Positions 1 to 15,687 of a stretch of DNA of 64,000 bases are shown here, one piece after another; position 1 is the first letter of the stretch, and the number at the start of each line of letters is the position of its first letter. The translations under genes and the position numbers were made by a program. The notes below the pieces were generated by a model that worked only from the letters and a program-made list of their open reading frames with translations, did no database searches and was not told the DNA's origin. Location of the stretch: NCBI RefSeq assembly GCF_014633365.1, contig NC_068338.1, positions 51,905,716 to 51,969,715 of the forward strand, read 5' to 3'. Origin of the DNA: Diospyros lotus (taxonomy: Eukaryota > Streptophyta > Magnoliopsida > Ericales > Ebenaceae).

Positions 1-4989
<4,989 letters not shown>

Positions 4990-6718
4990 CATCGTCACAA
5001 TGTTGCCAACCTCTTTGCTTCAGCGTTGTTTTGGCACCAAATTAATAAAGACTAAGTTTGGACCAGTTTAAAGACTTATAATAATTCAATAATTTGGTTT
5101 GATTTTTCCATCTTTTGAATTCTTCTTTGGACCTCAAATGGGACCTCCTGTCACTGGGAAATTAAGAAAGATGATGATGTAACGAATGGAATTGAGCAAG
5201 TTTGGACCATTTACCATCAATTGGGGTGGGTGGTGTTAGCAGCTAATTAATTTGTGTATTCTTCTAATGAATGGACTCTGACCAAGTTTGGACCATTCAT
5301 CAGTTGGGCCAGATGGCTCATGGTTGTGTGTATTGTAGATATATGTAAAAGGAGTACTCCTAGTTCGAGACTTTTTATTTGAAATGAGTTAATTAAAAGA
5401 GAGAATCGTATTTATATGTATTTGTTTTATTTTTTTACATAAATATTTATTTTTAATTATATTTCAAACTCTTTACCTTCTGAACCACAAAAAAAAAAAA
5501 GAATAAAAAAACTCTACTATTACTACAAATTTAGGCTCGCCCTCTCATACACACACACACCATTAATTCATTGCTAATTCTTTTTGCAATTAGCAGTTTT
5601 CGTGTTTTGCCAAGTCAAATCTCTCTGTCTAGTATTTATTATTTTATTTATTGTGAGACCAAAATTGTACCTTTTCTCATTATTATAAGATTACATTAGA
5701 AAGGATATTTGACATAAAGTTTTGTCGCTTGGTCTTTTTGTATGAGTTTACATTTTCAGCGTAACTTTGGAAAATCTAAGTAAAATTAAAAATATTGTGC
5801 CACTAATCGTAATTTAATTTAAATAAAATGCACTTGATCATGATAATGATATGAAAAATGCTACTTGTACAAATAATTGGATTACTAAGAAAATAATCGA
5901 ATGCTCCAAATGATAAAAATGCCCCTTTTGTTGTCTCGCTGCAGCTCCTAGTGCGACCGTCGCTATATCTTGTCGTCGCCTCTCTATAGCACCTCGCGTC
6001 GATCGTCACAGCACCATCTCATCACCTTGCCACTACCGCCTCTGGATGAAGTTAGACTTCATCCTAGATAAAGCCCGGGCGATGAAGTTTGATTCGATTT
6101 TCGGATCCGTCGATACAAATAACACGGTCCTAATGATATTATGAAACAAAAACTCTATTTATTGATTCTCAATTACAACTGACCCAGTTTCAAATAAAAA
6201 AGGGTTTTGTTCAATAACTTACAAATAAATAAAAATAATCTATAAAATTCTTGATATGTCAATATCGACCAGAATTCTTGGCCAAAGAACCTTAAATATG
6301 TCAGCTTTCTCTATATGAGAAATAGGTGATGAGTACATCTATATATATATATATATATAGTGATGAAATGGGTTCAGGGTTTAGCTTGGTCTAGATTAAC
6401 ATTTTACTTGGTAGCACTGTGGCAGTTTACATAGCTTGCTTCAAAAATCACTATTTTATCACCAGTGAGTAGGGGGCATTGGAATGTGGAGCATGGAGAA
6501 CAAGTTATGTGGATTCATGTAAGATAGATCAGAAAAAGAGAAAATTTAGGGTTAATTTCAAAGATGATGGTGATATATGAGAGATCAGAAAAGGAGAAGA
6601 GCAACAGAATTATATACCCAAAAGGTTATGCATTCATTAATGTGTTACACTTTATATAAGTAGTATCAACATAAATATATAACACATTAATATACATAAT
6701 TTTTTGCGTTATATATAC

Positions 6719-6779
<61 letters not shown>

Positions 6780-7468
6780 GTGGTTGCAGGTTAGGGTTCT
6801 GGGGAAAGCAAAAAAATTCAGAGGCTTTGGGATTGGTATAACACCCAAAGTGGCAGAGAGAGAGAGCCACACGTAAAAACTTTGCAAGAAAACTTGGTTT
6901 TATAATTTTCCCACAAAGGAAAAGGACTCGAAAATGGAGTAAAAAGGAATCAATCAATCTCTCCTCAACGTTTGCTTCCACCTTTTCCTCTTTTTCTCAA
7001 CCTCACAGCAGGGCCCTACCCCTTCATGTGTCCGCAGTATACAGACAAACACCCCCCCCCCCCCCCCCCCTAAAGTTTAAAGTCTATATACTGTAGTATT
7101 AAAGATTTAGAATTTAAAATTTAATACGATGTTATAATTTAGTCATATATTATCATATTTTAAGATCAATTCACTCTGTTAACACTATCGATAGACACAA
7201 TTACAAGTTTTATAATTGTCTTTGAGATATGAATATATAACTATATATATATATTAAATTGTAACAGTTATTTTTAAAATTTTGTCCACTCTCTCTTATC
7301 TCTCTAGTTGTATGACTGTCATTTTCTCACAAATACTCTCCAGTTATACAAGCAACACACATCTCTCTCTCTCTCTCTCTCTCCTTGTCAGTATACTTGA
7401 ACTCTATCTGAAGAAAACCCTGAAATCCAACCACAGGCTTTGTTAGCATCATCCAAAGCTCTCAATAA

Positions 7469-7504
<36 letters not shown>

Positions 7505-7560
7505 ACATATCTGATCAACAGATGAATAGAAATTAAGGGCTACTGAAAGATTGCAAGGAG
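4990..7560. other. Intergenic region: JMJ 3' end and KANADI promoter/5' UTR, rich in microsatellites
   Basis: No coding gene is seen. From 4990 to about 5350 is the likely 3' UTR of the JmjC gene. A small GC-richer patch at 5935-6120 contains a perfect 9-bp inverted repeat around 6043-6063 but no recognisable protein. Further right are (TA)n at 6342-6359, a GA tract at about 6736-6772, a run of 19 C at 7052-7070, a CT tract at 7361-7382 and TA/TG repeats at 7470-7504. The CT/GA tracts close to the KANADI start are typical of plant core promoters and 5' UTRs. GA repeats can bind BPC-type GAGA factors, but that role here is inference. Confidence 0.5.
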
Positions 7561-10500
7561 ATGAAGATGGAGCTCTTTCCAGCACAACCCGATTTGTCTC
7601 TTCAAATTAGCCCTCCAAACCCTAAAACAATACCAGGCTGGAAGAGCCAAAACGAAGACAGAAGCATCTGGAAGATGGCTGTGGATTCCGAAACCAACCA
7701 ATATTCTTTGCTTCCATATGAATTCTATCGCCATCAACTTTTCCATCCTCCACAAGGGCTTCATCAAGAAGTTGATTATCTCAGACCCATCAGAGGGATT
7801 CCTGTTTTTGAGTATCCATCTGCAGATTCTTCTGCAGCTTCAATGGCGGCCACCACTTCGGCCAGGTCACAGATTTTGTCTCAAGTAATATATATATATA
7901 TATATATATGTTTCTTCGTTCAGAGCAATACAATATTCATTGCTTTGAGTCTTGTGTCTCTTCTGTCGCAGGTCACAGATTTTGTCGAAGTTTCCGGCGA
8001 GGCGAAGGGTTAGGGCTCCCAGAATGCGGTGGACGGCAAGCCTCCATGCCCGCTTCGTTCAAGCTGTTCGGCTGCTTGGCGGACCTGAAAGTACAGCTCC
8101 ATTGAGCTTCCAGTACAGCTTATAATTTCTTTTGTTTTTCTGTTGAAACTGCCATAGAAAACAACTGGTTGGTTAATGATTCTAACACAAATTGTTGTGA
8201 TGTGTATTCAATTAGGGGCCACACCCAAGTCGGTTCTTGAGCTCATGGATGTGAAAGATCTAACCCTAGCTCACGTGAAATCCCATTTACAGGTACGTGA
8301 AATCGAGTTTAACCTTAACCCTTTTCTTTCTTTCCTTTCCTTTTTTAGCTTGGTAAAGGGGTAAGTTCCAGAAGCCGATGGACGCCTATGTGTAGAAAAA
8401 GTATGTGCTCTAGCTCTCGACTATACCATAAGGTTAGGTCTCAACAGTTATTCATATAAGAATTAACAATACCCAATTAACTTTCATGGAATTATAAGTC
8501 TTTTTCACTTTTAAATCTTATTTAAACATTACTAGTGACTCACCGAACAATAATAGTGAAATATAAAGATAACTAATTAACGAAGTAAAAAATGTCACTT
8601 TTAGGGCGTTTTGAGACGCAATTATCACCACCAAACTATTACCATTGGACAACCTAATTAACCTTTAGTGAGCTAATTTAGTTTAGAAGCTTTTTTCCTC
8701 TTTCAGAGCGCTAAATCTCACAGAAAAAAGGAACTTTCTCATCAAGATCATGTGGGTGCAGTGAAGAATGAAGATATACGTACAATAATAGTGTTTCCTG
8801 AGCTAGCTAAACCTTTTCCTCTGTCAAGTCAGTGTGACTAGGTACTATTCACATTCCAATATATAAGTTTTTTAGCAAACGGCTCTGCAACCTTGAGCTC
8901 TCTTCTCTGTTAGATCTGATGATACGTAATGAGACTCAGCAAGCAAACAGCTTTTTGGAGAGGCCAAGGAACCAACCAAGAACAGTAAAAAAGGGTAGTG
9001 GGAACAAATATATATGTCAAAAGAAGCGTGTTGTCAATTAAAGCACAAACCCCAATGAATTCAGACCGAGTTGGGACCTCTCTCTATCACTCATTTTAGA
9101 TTCAGAAATATGCGTTCAAATAAGAATTTGGGGGGGGGGGCGCGGAAGAGAGAGATAATAAAGAAAAAAAAAAGGCAATGTTTTGCTTAATTCATATATA
9201 AAGAGCAGTATTGTGACATTAGACAAAAAAGGGCGTACAATATGCTATCATTTCACAATGATTTGTTCATCATTGTGCCCTCCAACCATGCATCTTTGAC
9301 CACGGTTAATTGTGTTGTGTATATAACTAATGAATACATACATACATGCATGCAAACATACATATATATATATATATAAACACGTGTTCTCTGATAAAAG
9401 GGTTATCATGATCTTACTCTCGTCACAGATGTATCGCACAATAAAGGCCACTGGCAGATCTACAACTTCTTCAGGTAAACACTACCAGTCGACCACCATT
9501 TCAGTATTTTCTTATTGTTTTTAAATAGTTAAAAGGACAAAAAGAAGAAACCAGCAATGTGGGCTTTATGTACCCTTCGATTCGGTTGTTCTTTTTGAAG
9601 GCACATTTTTCTTTTTTGGGTTTCTATCCAGTGTTAAGTACTGGAGTTGTCTTAGCAAGATTCCTTCTCTCGTGAACTGGCCTTTAACAATGGCGGTTCA
9701 TCTTTATACATATATCTATATATATATATATATATCCTCAATTTGTTTTCTTTTATTTAATAATATATGGGCCAATCAGATGGAAGTGATGTAGCTGCTG
9801 AAGAAACTTCTGAAAGTACCATCTTTGACCTACAGAAGCCAGCAAAAACTGGGTTATCAATGAAGAGAGGAAGGCCTGTTATGGAGCCATTAGATCCAGA
9901 TTTTTGTGGCCTTTGGAGTTCTTCTTCTTCTTCTTCCAGGTGAAGCCATCCTATACATTAATTGCTAATATTTATTTTCCAATTGTATTGCTTGATTCCA
10001 CATCAATTAATGCTCTAGCATCAATGTTATGTTAATTCATTAATTAGTCAATATGGAATAATATTCGTTGATATTTAATCTGTATATAATTTGACATGTT
10101 AACACATGCTAAGGTTTCCTTCTTTAGATATCAGATCACTCAAGTTAATTAGTCCCAGAAAATAATCCAAAAGGTTTTTACCCAGTTCACATATACAAGT
10201 GATCTCTAAACCCTAAATTCTAAATTAGTTAGTTACATATATATGTGTATATATATGGCTCCACTGACAGATAAGATTCTTTTCCTCTTGTCAAATTGCT
10301 TTCAGGGATGCTTGGTTGCATGGAAAGCCAAGGGACATCAAAGGGTGCACAGTTCCTTCTGAGGTAGCTAGCTGCTTGAGCCTTCATCTCTAGCTTCTAA
10401 TTAAGAACTTGTTTGGATGTGCCTTTTCTTTTAATCACTTACAAAAGCAGAATTGCAACTTAGCTTTCGGGGCAATACTGCCTTGATCAGTATTTTTATA

Positions 10501-10781
10501 TCTCTCCCTATATATATATATATAAGCAATAATTGAACTTCATTTCGTGTACCCAATAAGTACACATTCGAACGCTAGTGATTGATTGTTTTTAATAATT
10601 GAACTGCACTTTAGTTTCAAAACAAAAGCATCTATATATTTATATATATAGACTAATTAAAGCACAGACTGTACAAAGAGAGGTTGAATGTTTCAACAAA
10701 TTAGTGGGCATTTCCACACTGATGATCACAAATTGTTTTGTTTCAATGATTAACTTATTTGAGATGTTTATATATTTTGAT

Positions 10782-10823
<42 letters not shown>

Positions 10824-11490
10824 GAATGACAAAAGGTCCAAAAGGAATGTGAAACAAGGAATAATAACAATCTACTTTCTTTGTCAAGAAAGCCAACATC
10901 AAAAGAAGGGAAAAGGGAACAGCCTTTCAAACAATATCTTGATGATCACATGATCTATATATGAAGTTGGCATTAGATTGAGCAATTCCAGGCTTTTCCA
11001 CAAGACATATCAAATGATCAAATTCACATATTACACTCAATTGCCCCAAAACCCCATCATATTTTCTAGCCACTGTTATGCCCCTATGAACTTCCATTAG
11101 CAATAGCAGCTGTCTTATCTCCCAAACATACTGCGCCATAAGACAATATATATATGATTAATTCAAACTATGTTCCAACTTTTATGTTTTAATTTTCTAA
11201 TTAAATTGAAAATACCCACATCAGTAAAGTTATTCTTTTGTGATCAGAAGATTATGATCAGTTCGAGCTGTGAAAATTAAAAGAATAAAAATGCAAGAAG
11301 GGTTATATATATATATATATATGCTAACTTTATGTGGTACTAAATGATATGGTGTTGCCATGTGCAGGGTGTAGAGAACTGTGAAAGAGTCTTTGAAATA
11401 AAGTCATGGAGCATTAACATTGCAGAAAGTAGCCCCAGCTACAGGAACCCTAGTTTGGAGTTAACCTTGGGCAGGTCACAAGTAATATAA
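7561..11490 (+). CDS. KAN: KANADI-type GARP transcription factor
   Basis: Nuclear DNA-binding repressor of the GARP family; KANADI proteins specify abaxial identity and ovule integument growth. Seven exons are joined: 7561-7865, 7972-8090, 8216-8292, 9429-9474, 9780-9939, 10306-10363 and 11368-11490, giving 295 residues. The N terminus has the KANADI signature MELFPAQPDLSLQISPPN and then LRPIRGIP. The GARP/Myb-like domain spans about residues 114-174 and contains APRMRWTASLHARFV, ATPKSVLELM and LTLAHVKSHLQMYRT. The C terminus carries SLELTLGR, also conserved in KANADIs. Compared with the usual family text, the domain has QAVRLLGGPE where HAVELLGGHE is normal. The second ATG of the frame (MEL) may be the true start. 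Intron 1 (7866-7971) is flanked by a perfect 18-bp direct repeat; see findings. KAN2 and KAN4/ATS are both close and I cannot separate them. Confidence 0.9.
7863..7986 (+). repeat. 18-bp direct repeat bounding KANADI intron 1
   Basis: An identical 18-bp string occurs at 7863-7880 and 7969-7986, 106 bp apart. Each copy contains AG|GT. The left copy supplies the 5' splice site (GT at 7866) and the right copy the 3' splice site (AG at 7970-7971). The intron interior has a (TA)n tract and a good pyrimidine tract before the acceptor. An alternative pair shifted by 19 nt (donor at 7885, GTAATA; acceptor ending at 7990) gives the same protein length with Gln instead of Lys at residue 108. Confidence 0.9.
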
Positions 11491-13501
11491 ACTAATAATA
11501 AAAGGGAGCTGTGAAGATATATATATATATAGCTGGAGCAGTACTCACTACTCATTGTGAAAATCATTAGAGATATATGTATGCTTTTTGTTTGTTTGAT
11601 GGGAAATGGGAATCAGCCATCCTTTCCAAAGATCAATCAAGGGATAGGAAGAAGAAAGAAAAGCAAAAGTTGAAACGAATTAATTAACAAATAAAAGGGA
11701 GACAGAAAAGCAGCAAATGGAGCATCAATCTTTGAAAATCCAAATCCTCTTATATATATATATATATATTCTCTTCTTCTATAATGAATGAGGAAGCATC
11801 TTTTCTTCGTCTTCTTCTAGTCCTTTGTTCATGGTCCACTGCCTTATGATGGCCAGGAGAAATTCTTATATAATTGGGTAAATTCTACCCAAATCTTTGT
11901 TTGTTTGGGTGATTTTTGGATCTGTATTAGTTTAAATTTGGTACCTAAATCCATTTTCATTAGTTTGGAGTTTAGTTTTTAATAAATTTATCGAAAGAGT
12001 ATCCCTTTTAACAAGTCCCAAATGTTAAATCTAAATCATAATATATAAGAGGTGTTCAAAAAACTAAATATGAACGATTGTAGCTTGCCCACTGCGGTAT
12101 GATGGCCTGAAGAAATTCTTAATTGGGTAGATTCTACCCAAATCTTTGTTGTTTGGGTGAATTTTAATTGGATCTATAGTAGTTTAAATTTGGCACTTAA
12201 ATCCATTTTCATTAGTTTAGAGTTTAGTTTTTAATAAATTTATTGAAAGAGTATCATTTTTAACAAGTTCCAAACCCTAAATTTAAATCATAAGAGATCT
12301 TTAAAAAATTAAATAACGATAAAGGCCCGCAAGAATAAATTGAGGTCATAAAAAGTATAAGTAAAATATATCTTACTTTTTTTTTAATATCATTATCTAA
12401 GTTGCATGGAAATAAAAACGGATATGATACGAAATGAAAATAAAAAATGATATTTTTAAAAAAAGTATAAAACAAAAATACAAAAAATACATAAATAAAA
12501 AAATAGACTTTTTGTAAATATAATTTTTAATACAGGCAAAACCTATAACCGTGTTTTTAATATTTTCTTAATATTATGAAATAGTTCAAAAATATTTCCA
12601 AAATTACAGAGGACTTAGAAACTTTTATTTGTATTTTTCATTATTTTAGTATAAAAATATTTTAAAAATATCAAAACGACACTTTCAAGGAGTTTATATG
12701 CATCATAAGTAGTCATTATAGTTTGATCTAATGAAAAAGACTATTTCAAGACCCAAAAAAAAAAAAAAAGATATAAATCTCAAATGTTAAATTTAAATTA
12801 CAATGCCATTATAAGAATGATCTAAATGGCAAGGGCCGCGATAAAATTTACCCTTTTTAATTTGGACGGAATGGTCAGATGCCAGGTCCAGGTAGGTAGG
12901 CAGGCCAGTAGTATGCTCAGTACAAATGGAACGGAAGATGAACAGTAACTTATTTATACAAGGATAGCGACTAGACAGAGCTGTCTCTTATCAGCCCCAC
13001 GGCATTCATGGCTGCCGTATCTCTCTCTCACACACGATCCATTGTTCTTTCTGGACGTCACTTTCCTTCAAACACAAGATTTTCTTTGTCCCCAGATCCA
13101 ATCTTCTACGTACATGAAAGAGGCATCCTAATAATACACTGACAAATCAGTCATCTGACTATGAAATAGTAAATGAAAGCCTAAAAACATGGAATGTTAT
13201 AGCAAATGACAACTGTGTGCAAGTTTTGCAAGGAGAACAGTACTTCTGAAAATGTTGTTTTCCATGAAATTCAAACAAGAGTAACTGAGAACGACAATAC
13301 ATCGAGCTTTTTATTTTGTTACGTGGGTCGACTACATAAATTTTAAATTCCAACTCTCTAAATCGTTTTTATTTATGCCTTTATTTGCTACGAGGCCAGG
13401 CAAGAATCACATACACAAATAGGCCAGGGCAGATGCAGTCACTTCCCCTTTCCTGTTTTGAACATGAAGCAACACATATTCCACAGACCTTGAATTAGTG
13501 G
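11491..13501. repeat. Intergenic region with a tandem duplication of about 252 bp
   Basis: The region lies between the convergent KANADI (+) and bark-storage-protein-like (-) genes, so it holds only 3' UTRs. A segment at 11836-12087 is repeated at 12088-12335: both copies run from CACTGC..TATGATGGCC through AATTGGGTA, CTACCCAAATCTTTG and CATTTTCATTAGTTT. A partial third copy appears at about 12779-12851 (AAATGTTAAAT..AAGGGCCGC). Between them is A/T-rich filler. No open frame here resembles a protein. Confidence 0.65.
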
Positions 13502-15656
13502 TTATTGCTGCTGCAGCTTCAAGTTCCAGTGGTCTTGAGTCTGATCTGCCGGCCCAATTAGTCCGAGGAACTCAACAGCAACACTAAACGCGTTGGCAGA
13601 TGCCAAAGAACTCAGGCTGCTTGACCTGAACTTCTCCGGCCCTGCCCCAGCCAAATCCGACACACCCCGGAACACAATGCAAGGCACTCCATTTGTTAAG
13701 GATGCCTGCATGAACAGGGCAAATTTTGATCATATATCAAGAAACAGAGATTAATTACTGATTTGTTGGGTAGAGTTCTTGCTTCCATTTTACCAACCAT
13801 TACAATTGCAGAACTCTCCTCATCCACAGTTGAAACATTGAATTCATCGAAAAGAAACTTTCTATAGGCTGCGTTGTCAAGGAATATATCAGCAGTGGAA
13901 GCTCTCAATCCATAAACAACCTTTGGCATTTCAGGAAGGCAGTGAGTCTCATTAACGCATTGGAGCAGCTCCATGTTCTGTACAAGTTGTCTCCAACATT
14001 TTAGCACCAGAATTATCTGTTAGAACAGCAATAGAAAATTCGTATATGTATATAATTCAATTATGGCAACCGCAACCACAGCTATTGAATATTTCACAGA
14101 ACCAACAAGCAGGCAACAATGAATTGACGCAACAACAGCACAGAGCTTGATAAACAGAAAATAACAGCAAACTCAGAAACCGGCGTGGCAGACAGCTACC
14201 GGAAAACTCAGCAGACGGCAGAGATAAAAAAGCGACCGAGGCACGCTGGAAAGCACTATCCTGAAGACAGTGGCGCCCTGCTCCGGTCACACGCAAACTC
14301 CAGTGATTGTTCATGCAGGATACGATGGTTGGCTCCAACAAACGGTGACCACGAATGACTAGATCTAGCAGAAACTCTCTCAGGCACTAGCTCTCCTTGA
14401 CCGAAAAACTCAAGTACAGGTGCTTCCTTTCAAATTCGGTGTCAAACAACAAGGACACCCCCCCCCCCCCCCCCCCCCCCCCCGAGCCCTTTATAGTCGA
14501 ACCCAAAAGCGTTCACTCCATTAACTCCAACGATTGAAACTCCTAAAGCGCCAGTGGCATAAATGTGCAGCCTGTTCGGTACCCAAAAAGAAAAATAAAA
14601 AAACAGCGACTAAGGTACGCTGGAAAGCATTGTCCTGAAGACAGTGGTGCCCTGCTTCGGTCACGAGCAGGCTCTGGTGACTATTCATGCAGGATACAAC
14701 GGTCGACTTCGGCAAACGGTGACCACGAATGACTGCATCTAGCAGAAAATCTCTTAGGCACTAGCTCTCCTTGACCGGGAAACTCAAATACAGGAGCTCC
14801 CTCTCAAACTCGGTGTCAAACAACAAGGAACCCCAGTCTTTTATAGTCGAACCCAAAAGCCGAATCGCCATTGCATTCACGCCATTAACTTCGATGACTG
14901 AAGCTCCTGAAGTGTCAGTGGCATAAATGTGCAGCCTGTTCGATACTCAAAAAAGAAAAATAAAAAAATAAATAATAAATATAAGTTTATCCAAAAATAT
15001 ATATATATAGACACCCAATGGACTGGGCGTGCAAGGGCCTAAGGACTCACCCACTCACAAAATCTGAGTAACCGAACCCCAAGTAGGGATGTCAACGGTT
15101 CGGATTGGTCCGGTTCTATAAGAATCCAGTAACCGAACAATTTTTAACGGTTCCAAAAAAATAATAACCGTAATCGAACCATTACATATATAAAACCAAA
15201 CCATGATCAATCCATCACACTGGACCAGTTTCGGTTCGGTTTCAATTCTATCCAATTAACATTTAGCTTCTAAACATTTTCGCAAAATATGAAATTACAA
15301 ACAAATTTGTTAATTAAAATAAACTCATAACTTCATTAATGTTTCAAGTCTTGAAATAAAAGTAGAACAAAATAATTCATAAAATACCTCATCAAATAAG
15401 ATTACATCGACCATTTAGTATAACAATAGTGCATAAAAATCTAGAAATAAAAGAGTTCATGAATCTCGCTAGTTTCCTAGGAAGTGATACTAGTTATTTG
15501 TATGTGTATATATATATACCCAAACAATTATAATATATATATAAGTATAATATCGGTTAATTTCCGGTTCGGTTCGAACCACAATTTGAAAAAAAAAAAA
15601 AAAAACTAGTAACCAAACTAAATATATTGGTTCTTAATTTTTTAGAACCAGAACCT

Positions 15657-15687
<31 letters not shown>

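Noticed and set aside
5803..6120. GC-richer patch with a - strand frame
   Set aside because: No recognisable domain, no plausible promoter or partner exons; left as unexplained spacer.
6687..6981. Open frames rich in Ser-Leu on the - strand
   Set aside because: They read through the GA/CT tract at 6736-6772 and have no other coding signal.
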